Made by a program: the position numbers and the translations under genes. The notes under the pieces are model-generated. The model saw only the letters and a program-made list of their open reading frames with translations. It ran no database searches and was not told where the DNA came from. 64,000 nt of DNA from Lysobacter soyae. GTDB lineage: Bacteria > Pseudomonadota > Gammaproteobacteria > Xanthomonadales > Xanthomonadaceae. Positions 52,392-63,410 of the stretch are shown here, in pieces; the stretch's first letter is position 1, and each line of letters opens with the position of its first letter. The stretch covers positions 682,001 to 746,000 of the forward strand of contig NZ_CP080544.1 of assembly GCF_019551435.1 (NCBI RefSeq), given 5' to 3'.

Positions 52392-52447
52392 GGAGCGCCT
52401 CATCCGCCCCTGCGGGGCACCTTCTCCACGTAGTGGAGAAGGGGGGA
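52392..52447 (-). repeat. REP-like palindrome, copy 7 (inverted, before rpsJ)
   Basis: GCGCCTCATCC-GCCCC-TGC-GGGGC-A-CCTTCTCCAC-GTA-GTGGAGAAGG, the reverse of the family orientation, so it faces the ygiD end. It lies about 65 bases before the predicted S10 promoter. Confidence 0.9.
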
Positions 52448-52473
52448 GGGGTTGGGTGTATGATATGTGCCGG

Positions 52474-52516
52474 TGTTTGGGCTGCAGCCGTGAATTTTTT
52501 GTTCGCGGGGCTTGCG
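52474..52516 (+). repeat. Imperfect direct repeat, right copy
   Basis: TGTTTGGGCTGC, 13 unlike bases, TTGTTCGC, GGGGCTTGCG. It matches 41968-42010 at all but two positions outside the spacer. Its last bases overlap the -35 of the S10 promoter. Confidence 0.5.
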
Positions 52517-52541
52517 TAGTGCCTTGAATACCCGTTAGAAT
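52512..52541 (+). promoter_or_regulatory. Promoter of S10 operon
   Basis: -35 TTGCGT (52512-52517), 18-base spacer, -10 TAGAAT (52536-52541). Transcription from near 52548 gives a leader of about 305 bases before rpsJ. A separate promoter is required because the operon is cut off from str by a terminator. Confidence 0.65.
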
Positions 52542-52547
52542 GTAAGA

Positions 52548-52853
52548 CCACTTGCGAATACGTGTCCCAACAGGGGTCAAAACACGCCGCAGTGACGCGA
52601 AATGAGCGGCAGGATGCCTTGCTCGTCTTCGCCAGACAGGGACTTGTCGCGCAAAGATCTCACGCATACAGATGCGTGGGCGGCGCGGATTACGTTTCAG
52701 TCTGGGCAGGCCGGGAAACCGGGCCTGCCTTTGTCGTTTCAAGGATTTGCAATACGTCGAAACCGTAAAACCTGCGGGTTTTAAGGGTCGGCGCCCCGGG
52801 TCAGGCACACCTAGCTGCTTGGCCTTCGCTCTTTCAACCGAGGATTCACCGCC
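52548..52853 (+). promoter_or_regulatory. S10 operon leader
   Basis: About 300 untranslated bases with no gene. They hold GGCAGGCC (52705-52712) pairing with GGCCTGCC (52722-52729) followed by TTTGTCGTTT (52730-52739), an attenuator-like structure. A second hairpin is TAAAACC-TGCG-GGTTTTA (52766-52783). In E. coli, L4 regulates this leader by attenuation and translation; whether L4 acts here is not shown by the sequence. Confidence 0.5.
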
Positions 52854-53165
52854 ATGGCGGATCAAAAAATTCGTATCAGGCTCAAAGCCTTCGATCACCG
52901 ACTGATCGATCGTTCGGCCAGCGAAATCGTGGAAACGGCCAAGCGCACCGGCGCTCAAGTCCGTGGTCCGATTCCGTTGCCGACCAAAACCGAACGCTAC
53001 ACCGTATTGACCTCGCCGCACGTCGACAAAGACGCGCGTGATCAGTACGAAACCCGCACGCACAAGCGCGTGCTCGATATCGTCGATCCGAACGACAAGA
53101 CCGTGGACGCGCTGATGAAGCTCGAACTCGCGGCTGGCGTCGACGTGCAAATCAAGTTGACCTGA
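52854..53165 (+). CDS. rpsJ: 30S ribosomal protein S10
   Basis: A 103-residue S10 (NusE), [20 protein letters not shown], with the loop [15 protein letters not shown]. It is part of the 30S head and the NusB-NusE antitermination complex. First gene of the S10 operon. Confidence 0.98.
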   Translation: MADQKIRIRLKAFDHRLIDRSASEIVETAKRTGAQVRGPIPLPTKTERYTVLTSPHVDKDARDQYETRTHKRVLDIVDPNDKTVDALMKLELAAGVDVQIKLT

Positions 53166-53177
53166 GGAGACTGACAG

Positions 53178-53834
53178 ATGAGCGCGAAAATTCTTTCGCT
53201 CGGCATCGTCGGTCGCAAGGCCGGCATGAGCCGCATGTTCACCGAAGACGGCAAGTCCGTGCCGGTGACTCTGATTGAAGCAACGCCGAACCGCATCACC
53301 CAAGTGAAGACCCCGGAAACCGACGGCTACGCCGCGATCCAGGTCACCGCCGGTGTGAAGCGTGCGGCACTCGTAAACAAGACCGGTGCAGGTCACTACG
53401 CCAAGGCGAAAGTCGAAGCCGGCCGTGGCTTGTGGGAATTCCGCGTCGCTGATGAAAAAATCGCCGACTTCGCCGTGGGTGGCGAAATCAAGGCCGATAT
53501 CTTCAGCGAGGGCCAAATCGTCGACGTCCAAGGCGTCACGAAGGGTAAGGGCTTCCAAGGCACCATCAAGCGCTGGAACTTCCGCATGGGTGACGCCACC
53601 CACGGTAACTCGCTGTCGCACCGCTCACCCGGTTCGATCGGCCAGCGCCAAACGCCGGGTCGTGTTTTCCCGGGCAAGAAGATGTCGGGTCACATGGGTC
53701 AAGACACGCAAACCACCCAAGGTCTCGCCATCGTGAAAGTTGACGCAGAACGCGGCCTCATCGCCGTGCGCGGCGCCGTTCCGGGTGCGCCGGGTGGCGA
53801 CGTCATCGTGCGTCCGACGAGCAAGGGGGTCTGA
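53178..53834 (+). CDS. rplC: 50S ribosomal protein L3
   Basis: A 218-residue L3 ([20 protein letters not shown]). The tip loop reads [16 protein letters not shown]. Where E. coli L3 has the methylated Gln150 (GQMGN), this sequence appears to have His, so PrmB-type methylation is not expected at that site (alignment by eye). Follows rpsJ by 12 bases. Confidence 0.97.
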   Translation: MSAKILSLGIVGRKAGMSRMFTEDGKSVPVTLIEATPNRITQVKTPETDGYAAIQVTAGVKRAALVNKTGAGHYAKAKVEAGRGLWEFRVADEKIADFAVGGEIKADIFSEGQIVDVQGVTKGKGFQGTIKRWNFRMGDATHGNSLSHRSPGSIGQRQTPGRVFPGKKMSGHMGQDTQTTQGLAIVKVDAERGLIAVRGAVPGAPGGDVIVRPTSKGV

Positions 53835-53836
53835 TC

Positions 53837-54442
53837 ATGGAACTCGTTATCAACGGTAGCGGCAAGAAGGTCTCGGTTTCCGAAGCCATCTTCGGTCGCG
53901 AATTCAACCAGGACCTCGTCCAGCAGGTTGTGACCGCTTACCGCAACGCCGGTCGTTCGGGCACCAAGGCCCAGAAGACCCGTTCGGAAGTCAGCGGCAC
54001 CACCAAGAAGTCGAAGAAGCAAAAGGGTGGCGGTGCACGTCACGGCGCCTTGACTGCTCCGATCTTCGTCGGTGGTGGTGTGACCTTCGCAGCAAAGCCG
54101 CGTAGCTTCGCGCAAAAGGTCAACCGCAAGATGTACCGCGCTGCGGTCATGTCGATCCTGTCGGAACTGAACCGTCAAAACCGTTTGACCATCGTTGAAG
54201 CGTTTGACGTCGATGCACCGAAGACAAGCGGCTTGGTTGCCAAGCTGGCTGATCTGAAGGCCGGCAAGCGTCCGCTGCTCGTGGTCGAAGATGCCAGCGA
54301 GAACCTGTATCTCGCCGCACGCAACATTCCGTACGTCGAAGTGCGCGATGTCCTGGGTCTCGACCCGGTCGCATTGGTCGCTTCCGACACCGTCGTCATG
54401 ACGGAAGATGCGGTCAAGAAGATTGAGGAGTGGTTGGCATGA
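53837..54442 (+). CDS. rplD: 50S ribosomal protein L4
   Basis: A 201-residue L4 whose long loop ([20 protein letters not shown]) reaches the exit tunnel. [20 protein letters not shown] is the globular part. In E. coli it also represses the S10 operon. Its stop overlaps rplW as ATGA. Confidence 0.97.
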   Translation: MELVINGSGKKVSVSEAIFGREFNQDLVQQVVTAYRNAGRSGTKAQKTRSEVSGTTKKSKKQKGGGARHGALTAPIFVGGGVTFAAKPRSFAQKVNRKMYRAAVMSILSELNRQNRLTIVEAFDVDAPKTSGLVAKLADLKAGKRPLLVVEDASENLYLAARNIPYVEVRDVLGLDPVALVASDTVVMTEDAVKKIEEWLA

Positions 54443-54735
54443 GCGCCACGAATGTATACGCAGTAATCCGCGCACCGCGCGTGTCTGAAAAGACCGCCCG
54501 TTTGCAGGAACTCTCCAACCAGTATGTCTTTGAAATCGCAACGACTGCTACGAAGGCTGACGTCAAAGCCGCCGTCGAGCAGATCTTCGAAGTCAAGGTC
54601 GAATCGGTGAACGTCGTCAACGTGAAGGGCAAGACCAAGAACTTCCGTCAACGCGCCGGCCGCCGCAGCGACTGGAAAAAAGCATACGTCAAGCTCGCTG
54701 ATGGCCAGTCCATCGACGTGATGGCCAAGGCCTGA
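54439..54735 (+). CDS. rplW: 50S ribosomal protein L23
   Basis: A 98-residue L23 ([38 protein letters not shown]) at the tunnel exit, the docking site for trigger factor and SRP. The ATG at 54439 overlaps the rplD stop. Confidence 0.97.
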   Translation: MSATNVYAVIRAPRVSEKTARLQELSNQYVFEIATTATKADVKAAVEQIFEVKVESVNVVNVKGKTKNFRQRAGRRSDWKKAYVKLADGQSIDVMAKA

Positions 54736-54746
54736 GGACACGACCC

Positions 54747-55574
54747 ATGCCATTGATGACATTTAATCCCACCTCCCCCGGCCGTCGCAGCGCAGTCCGC
54801 GTTGTCACGCCCGATCTCCACAAGGGTGCGCCGTACGCGCCGTTGCTCGAGAAGAAGGGTAAGACCGGTGGTCGCAACAACTACGGCCGCATCACCACCC
54901 GTCACATCGGCGGTGGTCATAAGCAGCATTACCGCATCATCGACTTCAAGCGCGACAAAGAAGCCATTCCGGCGAAGGTCGAGCGCATTGAATACGATCC
55001 GAACCGCACTGCCCACATCGCTTTGTTGGTGTACGCAGACGGCGAACGTCGTTACATCATTGCGCCGAAGGGCTTGAAGGCCGGCGACCAAGTGCTCGCA
55101 GGTTCGGCATCGCCGATCCGTTCGGGCAACACCTTGCCGTTGCGCAACATTCCGGTCGGCACCACGGTGCATTGCATCGAAATGAAGCCGGGCAAGGGTG
55201 CACAAATGGCGCGCGCCGCCGGCGCAGGCGTCCAGTTGGTCGCTCGCGAACAAGGCTACGCCACGCTTCGTCTGCGCTCCGGCGAAATGCGCCGCGTGCC
55301 GGTCGAGTGCCGCGCAACCATCGGTGAAGTCGGCAACGTCGAGCACAGCCTCGAGAAGCTCGGCAAGGCCGGTGCCAAGCGCTGGCGCGGTATCCGTCCG
55401 ACTGTTCGTGGTGCAGCCATGAACCCGGTGGATCACCCGCACGGTGGTGGTGAAGCAAAGGCTGGTCAGGGCAATCCGCATCCGGTTACACCGTGGGGCG
55501 TTCCGACCAAGGGTTACAAGACGCGCAAGAACAAGCGCACGCAGCAATTCATCGTTCGCGATCGCAGGGGTTGA
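54747..55574 (+). CDS. rplB: 50S ribosomal protein L2
   Basis: A 275-residue L2 essential for the peptidyl-transferase centre. [20 protein letters not shown] and [18 protein letters not shown] contain the conserved functional His. Normal length. Confidence 0.98.
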   Translation: MPLMTFNPTSPGRRSAVRVVTPDLHKGAPYAPLLEKKGKTGGRNNYGRITTRHIGGGHKQHYRIIDFKRDKEAIPAKVERIEYDPNRTAHIALLVYADGERRYIIAPKGLKAGDQVLAGSASPIRSGNTLPLRNIPVGTTVHCIEMKPGKGAQMARAAGAGVQLVAREQGYATLRLRSGEMRRVPVECRATIGEVGNVEHSLEKLGKAGAKRWRGIRPTVRGAAMNPVDHPHGGGEAKAGQGNPHPVTPWGVPTKGYKTRKNKRTQQFIVRDRRG

Positions 55575-55580
55575 TAGAAG

Positions 55581-55850
55581 ATGGCACGTTCACTAAAGAA
55601 AGGTCCGTTCATCGACCACCACCTGATCACGAAGGTGGAGGCCGCTGCCGGCAACACCAAGAAGCCGATCAAAACCTGGTCGCGTCGTTCCATGATCATG
55701 CCGGAAATGGTGGGTTACACCATTGCCGTGCATAACGGTAAAGCCCATGTGCCGGTGCTCGTCAACGAGCAAATGGTCGGTCACAAGCTTGGCGAATTCG
55801 CATTGACCCGTACGTTCAAGGGTCACGGCGGCGACAAGAAGGGGCGCTAA
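55581..55850 (+). CDS. rpsS: 30S ribosomal protein S19
   Basis: An 89-residue S19 ([40 protein letters not shown]) in the 30S head, partner of S13, which is encoded at the right end of the window. Confidence 0.98.
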   Translation: MARSLKKGPFIDHHLITKVEAAAGNTKKPIKTWSRRSMIMPEMVGYTIAVHNGKAHVPVLVNEQMVGHKLGEFALTRTFKGHGGDKKGR

Positions 55851-55854
55851 GGAA

Positions 55855-56205
55855 ATGGCTATGAACACTAATGACGCCAAGGCGATTTTGCGCACCGCGC
55901 GCATTTCCCCGCAGAAGGCCCGTTTGGTCGCTGACCAAATCCGTGGCCTCCCGGCCGCACGCGCCCTCGACTTGCTGAAGTTCAGCGACAAGAAGGCGGC
56001 AGCGATGATTCACAAGTTGCTCTGGTCGGCCGTTTCCAATGCCGAAAACAACAACGGCGCCGATGCCGACGCACTGCGCGTGAAGACGATCATGGTCGAT
56101 GAAGCACCGACCCTGAAGCGCTTCATGGCACGTGCCAAGGGCCGCGGTACGCGTATCACCAAGCGCACCAGCCACATCACCATTGTCGTCGGCGAGGGCA
56201 AATAA
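55855..56205 (+). CDS. rplV: 50S ribosomal protein L22
   Basis: A 116-residue L22 with the beta-hairpin [19 protein letters not shown] lining the exit tunnel; no macrolide-type alteration is evident. The ATG at 55855 is followed by a second ATG two codons later, an equal alternative. Confidence 0.97.
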   Translation: MAMNTNDAKAILRTARISPQKARLVADQIRGLPAARALDLLKFSDKKAAAMIHKLLWSAVSNAENNNGADADALRVKTIMVDEAPTLKRFMARAKGRGTRITKRTSHITIVVGEGK

Positions 56206-56207
56206 TC

Positions 56208-56957
56208 ATGGGTCATAAAGTAAACCCGATCGGCATCCGTCTTGGCATCGCCAAAGATTGGAACTCCAAGTGGTATGCCGGCAAGAAGGAATTCGCAGGT
56301 TTTCTCGCCGCCGATTTGAAGGTTCGTGAAATGCTGCGCAAGAAGCTCGCTTCGGCTGGCATCTCGCGCATCCTGATCGAACGTCCGGCTAAAACCGCTC
56401 GCGTCACCATCTTCACGGCACGTCCGGGTCTGGTGATCGGCAAGCGTGGTGAAGACATCGAAAAGCTGCGTAAGGAAGTCGGCGACATGATGGGCGTTCC
56501 GGCGCACATCAACGTCACCGAAGTCCGCAAGCCTGAACTGGACGCACAGCTGGTCGCTGAATCCATCGCACAACAGCTGGAACGCCGTATCATGTTCCGC
56601 CGTGCGATGAAGCGCTCGGTCGGTAATGCCATGCGCCTCGGCGCACTGGGCATCAAGGTCAATGTCGCAGGCCGTTTGAACGGTGCGGAAATCGCGCGTT
56701 CGGAATGGTACCGCGAAGGCCGCGTGCCGTTGCATACCCTCCGTGCCGACATCGACTACGGTTTTGCCGAAGCGCACACCACCTATGGTGTCATCGGTAT
56801 CAAGGTGTGGATCTACAAGGGTGAAGTTTTCGACTTCAGCCAAGTGGGCCAAGAAAAGAACGACGAGCAGCCGCGCAATGAGCGTTCGGACCGCCCGGCA
56901 CGTGCACCCCGTGCACCGCGTGGCGGCGACCGTGACAATCGCGAGGCAAGGGGCTAA
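56208..56957 (+). CDS. rpsC: 30S ribosomal protein S3
   Basis: A 249-residue S3 with KH domain ([20 protein letters not shown]) and C-domain ([20 protein letters not shown]). The C-terminal tail is basic and low-complexity ([18 protein letters not shown]). It forms part of the mRNA entry helicase. Confidence 0.98.
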   Translation: MGHKVNPIGIRLGIAKDWNSKWYAGKKEFAGFLAADLKVREMLRKKLASAGISRILIERPAKTARVTIFTARPGLVIGKRGEDIEKLRKEVGDMMGVPAHINVTEVRKPELDAQLVAESIAQQLERRIMFRRAMKRSVGNAMRLGALGIKVNVAGRLNGAEIARSEWYREGRVPLHTLRADIDYGFAEAHTTYGVIGIKVWIYKGEVFDFSQVGQEKNDEQPRNERSDRPARAPRAPRGGDRDNREARG

Positions 56958-56960
56958 GCC

Positions 56961-57374
56961 ATGTTGCAACCGAAGCGAACCAAATACCGCAAACTCCACA
57001 AGGGTCGTAATGACGGCCTGGCATGGAGCTCCAATGCAGTGAGCTTTGGCGAATACGGTCTGCGTTCTACGCAAACCGGCCGCCTCACCGCTCGCCAAAT
57101 CGAAGCCGCACGTCGTGCCATCTCCCGCTATGTGAAGCGCGGTGGCAAGATGTGGATCCGCGTGTTCCCGGACAAGCCGATTACCCAAAAGCCGATCGAA
57201 GTCCGCATGGGCTCGGGTAAGGGTAACGTCGAGTACTGGGTGGCACAGATCCAACCCGGCCGCATGATTTATGAAATCGAAGGTGTGGACGAAGCAACGG
57301 CACGCGAAGCGTTCCGCCTTGCCGCCGCCAAGCTTTCGGTCACCACCCAATTCGTGACCCGGACGGTGCGCTAA
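56961..57374 (+). CDS. rplP: 50S ribosomal protein L16
   Basis: A 137-residue L16 ([40 protein letters not shown]) near the A-site tRNA elbow. It shares one base with rpmC (TAATG). Confidence 0.98.
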   Translation: MLQPKRTKYRKLHKGRNDGLAWSSNAVSFGEYGLRSTQTGRLTARQIEAARRAISRYVKRGGKMWIRVFPDKPITQKPIEVRMGSGKGNVEYWVAQIQPGRMIYEIEGVDEATAREAFRLAAAKLSVTTQFVTRTVR

Positions 57375-57562
57375 TGAGCATTAAAGAACTCCGCCAAAAG
57401 TCGGCCGCCGACTTGAATGGCCATCTGGTTGAGCTCCAAAAGGAGCAATTCGCCCTGCGTATGCAGAAGGTGACCGGCCAAATGACCAAGACCCACGAAA
57501 TTCGTCGCGTGCGCCGTGAAATCGCCCGCGTGAAAATGCTGCTTGGCGCCGCCAAGCAGTAA
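57374..57562 (+). CDS. rpmC: 50S ribosomal protein L29
   Basis: A 62-residue two-helix L29 ([40 protein letters not shown]) beside the tunnel exit. Confidence 0.97.
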   Translation: MSIKELRQKSAADLNGHLVELQKEQFALRMQKVTGQMTKTHEIRRVRREIARVKMLLGAAKQ

Positions 57563-57579
57563 CCCACCAGGACTTGACC

Positions 57580-57843
57580 ATGAACAATACTGATAAAAAG
57601 CAGCACTCGGTCGAAGGTCGCGTGGTGAGCAACAAGATGGACAAGACGGTCACCGTTCTTGTCGAGCGCCAAATCAAGCACGCGCTCTACGGCAAGTTCA
57701 TCCGCCGTTCCACCAAGTTGCACGCTCACGACGCAGACAATTCGTGCAATGAAGGTGATTTCGTCCGCATCGTCGAATGCGCGCCGTTGTCGAAAACCAA
57801 AAACTGGCGCGTCGTCGAAATCGTCGCCCGCGCAGCTGAATAA
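57580..57843 (+). CDS. rpsQ: 30S ribosomal protein S17
   Basis: An 87-residue S17 ([40 protein letters not shown]), an OB-fold binder of 16S rRNA. The ATG at 57580 has AGGA upstream; a TTG two codons earlier is rejected. Confidence 0.97.
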   Translation: MNNTDKKQHSVEGRVVSNKMDKTVTVLVERQIKHALYGKFIRRSTKLHAHDADNSCNEGDFVRIVECAPLSKTKNWRVVEIVARAAE

Positions 57844-57857
57844 GAGGAGGCACAGCC

Positions 57858-58226
57858 ATGATTCAAATGCAAAGCCATCTCGATGTCGCTGACAACTCGG
57901 GTGCGAAAGAAGTGATGTGCATCAAGGTGCTCGGCGGCTCCAAGCGCCGTTACGCCCACATCGGCGACATCATCAAGGTGTCGGTGAAAGATGCCATTCC
58001 GCGCGGCAAGGTCAAGAAGGGCGAGGTGTACAACGCTGTCGTCGTTCGTACCCGCAAGGGCGTTCGCCGCCCGGACGGTTCGTTGATCCGTTTCGACGGC
58101 AACGCAGCCGTGCTGCTCAATAACAAGCATGAACCGATCGGTACCCGTATCTTCGGACCGGTGACGCGCGAACTGCGCTCCGAGAAGTTCATGAAGATCG
58201 TTTCGCTTGCACCTGAAGTGCTCTGA
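57858..58226 (+). CDS. rplN: 50S ribosomal protein L14
   Basis: A 122-residue L14 ([40 protein letters not shown]). It forms an intersubunit bridge and the RsfS site. AGAGGAGG precedes the start. Confidence 0.98.
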   Translation: MIQMQSHLDVADNSGAKEVMCIKVLGGSKRRYAHIGDIIKVSVKDAIPRGKVKKGEVYNAVVVRTRKGVRRPDGSLIRFDGNAAVLLNNKHEPIGTRIFGPVTRELRSEKFMKIVSLAPEVL

Positions 58227-58240
58227 GCCGGAGATATCTG

Positions 58241-58555
58241 ATGAACCGAATCAAGAAAGGCGATCAAGTGATCGTCATTGCCGGCAAGGACAAGGGCAAG
58301 AAAGGTGATGTTGTAAGCGTGGGTGGCGGCAAAGTCGTCGTCTCGAACGTCAACATGATCAAGCGCCACACCAAGCCGAACCCGCAAGCCGGCGTGGCTG
58401 GCGGTGTGATTGAACGTGAAGCGGCAATCGACGCTTCGAATGTGATGCTGTTCAACCCTGCCTCGGGCAAGGGTGAGCGCGTCGGTATCAAGGTGCTGGA
58501 GAATGGACGCAAAATTCGCGTGTTCCGCTCCAGTGGCGATGCAATTGACGCCTGA
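58241..58555 (+). CDS. rplX: 50S ribosomal protein L24
   Basis: A 104-residue L24 with an N-terminal KOW motif ([20 protein letters not shown]) and [20 protein letters not shown]. It is an assembly initiator for the 50S subunit. Confidence 0.97.
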   Translation: MNRIKKGDQVIVIAGKDKGKKGDVVSVGGGKVVVSNVNMIKRHTKPNPQAGVAGGVIEREAAIDASNVMLFNPASGKGERVGIKVLENGRKIRVFRSSGDAIDA

Positions 58556-58566
58556 GGACTGAACCC

Positions 58567-59109
58567 ATGACCACCCGTCTCGAAAAAATCTACAAGGAAG
58601 AAGTGGTGCCGGTGCTGATGAAGCGCTTTGGCTACACCAATCCGATGCAAGTTCCGCGGATCGAAAAGATCACCATCAACATGGGCGTGGGCGAAGCAGC
58701 AACCAATAAGAAAGTGTTGGAAAACGCCGTGGCAGACCTTGCCAAGATCACCGGTCAACAACCGATCATCACGAAGAGCCGCGTGTCGGTCGCTTCGTTC
58801 AAGATCCGTGATGGCTGGCCGATCGGCACCAAGGTGACCCTGCGTCGCGCCAAGATGTACGAATTCCTCGATCGCCTGATCAACGTCTCGCTCCCGCGCG
58901 TGCGTGACTTCCGTGGCGTGAATGGTCGTTCGTTCGACGGTCGCGGCAACTACAATATGGGCCTGAAGGAACAGATCATCTTCCCGGAAATCGACTTCGA
59001 CGCCGTCGACGCGCTCCGCGGTATGGATATCGCCATCACCACGTCCGCCCGCACCAACGAAGAAGCCAAGGCATTGCTCGAAGCCTTCCGCTTCCCGTTC
59101 CGCAACTAA
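58567..59109 (+). CDS. rplE: 50S ribosomal protein L5
   Basis: A 180-residue L5 ([40 protein letters not shown]) that binds 5S rRNA in the central protuberance, where L18 and the distant rplY product L25 also bind. Confidence 0.98.
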   Translation: MTTRLEKIYKEEVVPVLMKRFGYTNPMQVPRIEKITINMGVGEAATNKKVLENAVADLAKITGQQPIITKSRVSVASFKIRDGWPIGTKVTLRRAKMYEFLDRLINVSLPRVRDFRGVNGRSFDGRGNYNMGLKEQIIFPEIDFDAVDALRGMDIAITTSARTNEEAKALLEAFRFPFRN

Positions 59110-59122
59110 TTGAGGAATTGAC

Positions 59123-59428
59123 ATGGCCAAGACTTCCATGATCAACCGCGAAGTGAAGCGCGCCAAACTCGCCGACAAGTACGCCGGCAAGCGCGCAGCA
59201 CTCAAAAAGATCATCGCCAGCGCTGACGCATCCTACGAAGAAAAGATGGATGCATCGGCCAAGCTGCAAAAGCTGCCGCGCGATTCCTCGCCTGCACGCC
59301 AAATGAGCCGTTGCGCGCTGACCGGTCGTCCCCAGGGCGTCTACAGCAAGTTCGGCTTGGGCCGCAACAAGCTCCGCGAAGCCACCATGCGTGGTGACGT
59401 TCCGGGCTTGCGCAAAGCCTCCTGGTAA
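59123..59428 (+). CDS. rpsN: 30S ribosomal protein S14, zinc-free form
   Basis: A 101-residue S14 ([40 protein letters not shown]). It lacks the CXXC pairs of the short zinc-binding paralogue. Confidence 0.97.
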   Translation: MAKTSMINREVKRAKLADKYAGKRAALKKIIASADASYEEKMDASAKLQKLPRDSSPARQMSRCALTGRPQGVYSKFGLGRNKLREATMRGDVPGLRKASW

Positions 59429-59476
59429 TACCCACACCGCTTAATCGCGGATATCGATGCTAAAGGAAATACTCGT

Positions 59477-59875
59477 ATGAGCATGACTGATCCAATCGCC
59501 GACATGCTGGTCCGCATCAAGAATGCGGCCGCTGTTCGCAAGCCGACGGTGAAAATGCCGTCCTCCAAAATCAAGGTCGCCATCGCCGGCGTCTTGAAGG
59601 CTGAAGGCTACATCACCGACTTCCGTACCTCGGATATCGGCAACAACAAAGCCGAACTCGAAATCCAATTGAAGTACTTCGAAGGCCGTCCGGTCATCGA
59701 ACGCTTGCATCGCGTTTCGCGTTCGGGCCTGCGCCAATACCGCAGCAAGCACGACTTGCCGAAGGTCCTCGGTGGCCTGGGTATCGCCATCGTCTCCACC
59801 TCGAAAGGCATCATGACCGACTCGCAAGCACGCCACCAAGGCGTCGGCGGTGAAGTCCTGTGCTTCGTGGCTTGA
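59477..59875 (+). CDS. rpsH: 30S ribosomal protein S8
   Basis: A 132-residue S8 ([40 protein letters not shown]). In E. coli S8 is the translational repressor of the spc operon. Confidence 0.97.
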   Translation: MSMTDPIADMLVRIKNAAAVRKPTVKMPSSKIKVAIAGVLKAEGYITDFRTSDIGNNKAELEIQLKYFEGRPVIERLHRVSRSGLRQYRSKHDLPKVLGGLGIAIVSTSKGIMTDSQARHQGVGGEVLCFVA

Positions 59876-59891
59876 TCGGGAGTATTCGAAT

Positions 59892-60419
59892 ATGTCACGT
59901 GTAGCCAAACAACCGATCGCCCTGCCGAAGGGTGTGGAAGTCAAGACCGAAAACGGCCAAATCGTTGTGAAGGGCGGCAAGGGCACCTTGTCGATCGCGC
60001 AACCGGAAGGCGTCAACTACGCTGTCGAAGACGGCAACGTCGTCATGAGCGCCGCCGACCCGTCCAAAGTGCCGCTGACCGGCACCTTGCGCGCCATCCT
60101 CGCCAACATGGTGAAGGGCGTTTCGGAAGGTTTCGAACGCAAGCTTGAACTCGTCGGCGTGGGTTACCGCGCAGCCGTTCAAGGCAAGGATCTGAACCTT
60201 CAGCTCGGTTTTTCGCATCCGGTCGTGTTTCCCGCGCCGGAAGGCATTACCATTGCAACCCCGACCCAGACTGAAATCCTGGTTTCGGGTGCCGACAAGC
60301 AACTCGTCGGTCAAGTGGCAGCCAAGATCCGTGGGTTCCGCCCGCCGGAGCCGTACAAGGGCAAGGGCGTGAAGTACTCAGACGAAGTCATCATCCGCAA
60401 GGAAGCCAAGAAGGCCTAA
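59892..60419 (+). CDS. rplF: 50S ribosomal protein L6
   Basis: A 175-residue L6 with two similar alpha/beta domains ([40 protein letters not shown]) near the sarcin-ricin loop. The ATG at 59892 follows CGGGAG; the open frame to 59850 is inside rpsH. Confidence 0.97.
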   Translation: MSRVAKQPIALPKGVEVKTENGQIVVKGGKGTLSIAQPEGVNYAVEDGNVVMSAADPSKVPLTGTLRAILANMVKGVSEGFERKLELVGVGYRAAVQGKDLNLQLGFSHPVVFPAPEGITIATPTQTEILVSGADKQLVGQVAAKIRGFRPPEPYKGKGVKYSDEVIIRKEAKKA

Positions 60420-60449
60420 TCGGCCGATCCGCTTTCAGGAGTTATTGCA

Positions 60450-60803
60450 ATGGAAAAGAAAATCGCACGTCTGCGCCGCGCCAAGTCCACGCGCGCCCGC
60501 ATCCGCATCCTCGGTGTGCCGCGCCTTTCGGTGCTGCGTACCGGTCAACACATTTATGCCCAGCTCTTTTCGGCTGACGGCGCAACGGTGATCGCTTCGG
60601 CGAACACCTTGCAAGCCGAAGTCGGCGGTGGTTTGAAGAGCAAGAAGAACATCGAAGCAGCCGCACAAGTCGGCCGCGTCATTGCCGAGCGCGCCAAGGC
60701 CGCCGGGATTGATTCGATTGCTTTCGACCGTTCGGGCTACCGCTACCACGGTCGCATCAAGGCTTTGGCCGATGCCGCACGTGAAGCGGGCTTGCAGTTC
60801 TAA
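60450..60803 (+). CDS. rplR: 50S ribosomal protein L18
   Basis: A 117-residue L18 ([14 protein letters not shown]-like strand, here [40 protein letters not shown] at the end), binding 5S rRNA. AGGAG lies before the ATG. Confidence 0.97.
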   Translation: MEKKIARLRRAKSTRARIRILGVPRLSVLRTGQHIYAQLFSADGATVIASANTLQAEVGGGLKSKKNIEAAAQVGRVIAERAKAAGIDSIAFDRSGYRYHGRIKALADAAREAGLQF

Positions 60804-60869
60804 GCAACACGCAACAGTCCAACAACAATAAGCGGCATCAGCCGTAATCACATTCAATAGAGAACAATC

Positions 60870-61424
60870 ATGGCAAATGAGCAACGCGAACCCCGCGGCC
60901 GCGATCGCAACAACGATCGCTCGCGCGAGGAATACGATGACGGCATGATCGAAAAGCTGGTCGCGGTCAACCGCGTCAGCAAGACGGTCAAGGGCGGTCG
61001 CCAATTCACCTTCACCGCGCTGACTGTCGTCGGCGACGGTTCGGGTAAAGTCGGTTTCGGTTATGGCAAAGCACGTGAAGTGCCGATCGCCATCCAGAAG
61101 TCGATGGAACAAGCCCGCAAGAACATGTCGGTCGTCGACCTGAACAACGGCACCTTGTGGCACGAAGTGAAGGCCGGTCACGGCGCGGCACGCGTGTTCA
61201 TGAAGCCGGCGTCCGAAGGTACCGGCGTCATCGCCGGTGGCGCCATGCGCGCCGTGCTTGAAGCCGTGGGCGTCAAAGACGTTTTGGCCAAGGCCGTCGG
61301 TTCGCGCAACCCGATCAATCTCGTCCGCGCAACGTTGAAGGGCCTGGTGCAAATGCACTCGCCGTCCAACATCGCTTCGAAGCGTGGCAAGACCGTTGAG
61401 GAGATCATGCATGTCCGCAACTAA
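60870..61424 (+). CDS. rpsE: 30S ribosomal protein S5
   Basis: A 184-residue S5. The segment [20 protein letters not shown] is wild-type in the spectinomycin-resistance region, and [20 protein letters not shown] follows. The N-terminus is arginine-rich ([15 protein letters not shown]). Its end overlaps the start of rpmD by 14 bases. Confidence 0.97.
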   Translation: MANEQREPRGRDRNNDRSREEYDDGMIEKLVAVNRVSKTVKGGRQFTFTALTVVGDGSGKVGFGYGKAREVPIAIQKSMEQARKNMSVVDLNNGTLWHEVKAGHGAARVFMKPASEGTGVIAGGAMRAVLEAVGVKDVLAKAVGSRNPINLVRATLKGLVQMHSPSNIASKRGKTVEEIMHVRN

Positions 61425-61605
61425 TTCCACCGGCACCGTGAAGGTGCGTCTGGTCAAGGGTCTGCGTGGTTCGCAGGCAAAGCATCGTTTGTCGGTTCGT
61501 GCGCTGGGCTTGAACAAGCTCAACGACGTGCGTGAACTGAAAGACTGCCCGCAGGTTCGTGGTCTGATCAACAAGGTCCACTACCTGGTGAAGGTCGAGG
61601 AATAA
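61411..61605 (+). CDS. rpmD: 50S ribosomal protein L30
   Basis: A 64-residue L30 ([36 protein letters not shown]). The ATG at 61411 lies inside the rpsE 3' end with GAGGAG upstream, so translation is coupled. Confidence 0.97.
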   Translation: MSATNSTGTVKVRLVKGLRGSQAKHRLSVRALGLNKLNDVRELKDCPQVRGLINKVHYLVKVEE

Positions 61606-61609
61606 TCAC

Positions 61610-62047
61610 ATGAAGCTCAATACCATCAAGCGCGCCGCTGGCGCGCTCACCGCGCCGAAGCGCGTCGGCCGCGGCATCGGCTCCGGCCTCGGCAAGACCT
61701 GTGGCCGTGGCCACAAGGGTTCGTTCGCACGCGCCGGCAAGGGCAAGATCAAGGCCGGCTTCGAAGGCGGTCAAATGCCGATGCACATGCGTCTGCCGAA
61801 GATCGGTTTCCGTTCCAAGATGGCTGCCGATACCGCGGAAGTGTTGTTGTACAAGCTCGACTTGCTCGATGCCGGTACCGTTGATTTCGCGGCCTTGCGT
61901 GCTGCCAAGCTGGTGCCGAGCACCGCGAAGCGCGCCAAGATCGTGATGAAGGGTGAAGTCACCAAGGCATTCGTGCTGAAGGGTGTGACCGCAACTGCAG
62001 GTGCCAAGGCGGCGATCGAAGCCGCTGGCGGCAAGTTCGAGGAGTAA
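61610..62047 (+). CDS. rplO: 50S ribosomal protein L15
   Basis: A 145-residue L15. The glycine-rich N-terminus ([20 protein letters not shown]) is the rRNA-binding extension; [20 protein letters not shown] is the family core. Confidence 0.97.
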   Translation: MKLNTIKRAAGALTAPKRVGRGIGSGLGKTCGRGHKGSFARAGKGKIKAGFEGGQMPMHMRLPKIGFRSKMAADTAEVLLYKLDLLDAGTVDFAALRAAKLVPSTAKRAKIVMKGEVTKAFVLKGVTATAGAKAAIEAAGGKFEE

Positions 62048-62054
62048 GGGTCGG

Positions 62055-63410
62055 ATGTCGCGTAGCGGCAACGCCATCGGCGGCGTGGGCGGGCTCGGTC
62101 AATTTACCGAGCTCCGTCAACGCCTGCTGTTCGTTTTGGGCGCCATGATCGTATATCGGTTGGGCTGTTTCATCCCGGTGCCGGGCGTCAATCCCGAAGC
62201 CATGACCGCGCTCATGGACTCCCAGAAGGGCACGATCGTCGACATGTTCAACATGTTCTCCGGTGGTGCGCTTCACCGTTTCAGCGTGTTCGCGTTGAAC
62301 GTGATGCCTTACATTTCGGCATCCATCATCATCCAGCTCTGTGCGCAGATCTTCCCGAGCTTGAAAGCCATCCAGAAGGAAGGTGAGTCGGGTCGTCGGA
62401 AAATCACCCAATGGTCGCGCCTCGCCGCTGTGCCTTTGGCGATCTTCCAAGCCTTCGGTATCGCGGTCGCGCTGCAAAACTCGGGCGCAGCCAACGGCAT
62501 TGCCGTGGTGTACAACCCGGGTCCGGCCTTCATCCTCACGGCCGTCATTTCCTTGACCGCCGGCACCATGTTCCTGATGTGGTTGGGTGAGCAAATGACC
62601 GAGCGCGGCATCGGCAACGGTGTGTCGCTAATCATCTTTGCAGGGATCGTGGCGGGCTTGCCCAGTGCTGTCATCAGCACCGTCAAGGCGACGTTGGACG
62701 GCAACATGTCGGCCATTGCCTTGATCGTGGTCGCATTGGTGGTGTTCGCATTCACCTACCTCGTGGTCTTCGTCGAACGCGGCCAACGCCGTGTCACGGT
62801 GAATTACGCGCGGGCAGGGCAGTCGGGTCGTCGCGGTTTCAACAACCAGTCCTCGTTCCTGCCGTTGAAGCTGAACATGGCCGGCGTCATTCCGCCGATC
62901 TTCGCCTCGTCGATCATCATGTTCCCGGCAACCGCCGCGCAATGGTTCGGCACCTCCGGTTCCGCCGCCACGCAGTGGATGCAACGCGTTGCCCAGGCCC
63001 TGTCGCCCGGTCAGCCGCTGCACATGATCCTTTTCAGTGCCTTGATCATCGGTTTCGCGTTCTTCTACACCGCCTTGGTGTTCAACTCGCAAGAAACCGC
63101 AGACAACCTGAAGAAGTCGGGCGCCCTGATTCCGGGCATCCGTCCGGGCCGTGCCACGGCGGAATATGTGGACGGCGTGTTGACCCGTTTGACGCTGGTC
63201 GGCGCTATCTACTTGACAGCGGTATGCATCTTGCCTGAAATTATGCGCACCCAATTGGGCACCTCGTTCTACTTCGGCGGCACATCGCTGCTCATCGTGG
63301 TCGTGGTGGTCATGGACTTCATTGCGCAGATTCAGGCGCATTTGATGTCGCACCAGTATCAAAGCCTCCTCAAAAAGGCGAATCTCAAAGGCGGCGCCCG
63401 CGGGCGCTGA
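62055..63410 (+). CDS. secY: Preprotein translocase subunit SecY
   Basis: A 451-residue channel protein of the Sec translocon with ten membrane spans. The N-terminus is [20 protein letters not shown]. The plug region is [20 protein letters not shown], and the cytoplasmic loop motif is [10 protein letters not shown]. It ends [13 protein letters not shown]. Translation starts at ATG 62055 soon after rplO. It works with SecE (24756) and SecG (not in the window). Confidence 0.97.
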   Translation: MSRSGNAIGGVGGLGQFTELRQRLLFVLGAMIVYRLGCFIPVPGVNPEAMTALMDSQKGTIVDMFNMFSGGALHRFSVFALNVMPYISASIIIQLCAQIFPSLKAIQKEGESGRRKITQWSRLAAVPLAIFQAFGIAVALQNSGAANGIAVVYNPGPAFILTAVISLTAGTMFLMWLGEQMTERGIGNGVSLIIFAGIVAGLPSAVISTVKATLDGNMSAIALIVVALVVFAFTYLVVFVERGQRRVTVNYARAGQSGRRGFNNQSSFLPLKLNMAGVIPPIFASSIIMFPATAAQWFGTSGSAATQWMQRVAQALSPGQPLHMILFSALIIGFAFFYTALVFNSQETADNLKKSGALIPGIRPGRATAEYVDGVLTRLTLVGAIYLTAVCILPEIMRTQLGTSFYFGGTSLLIVVVVVMDFIAQIQAHLMSHQYQSLLKKANLKGGARGR

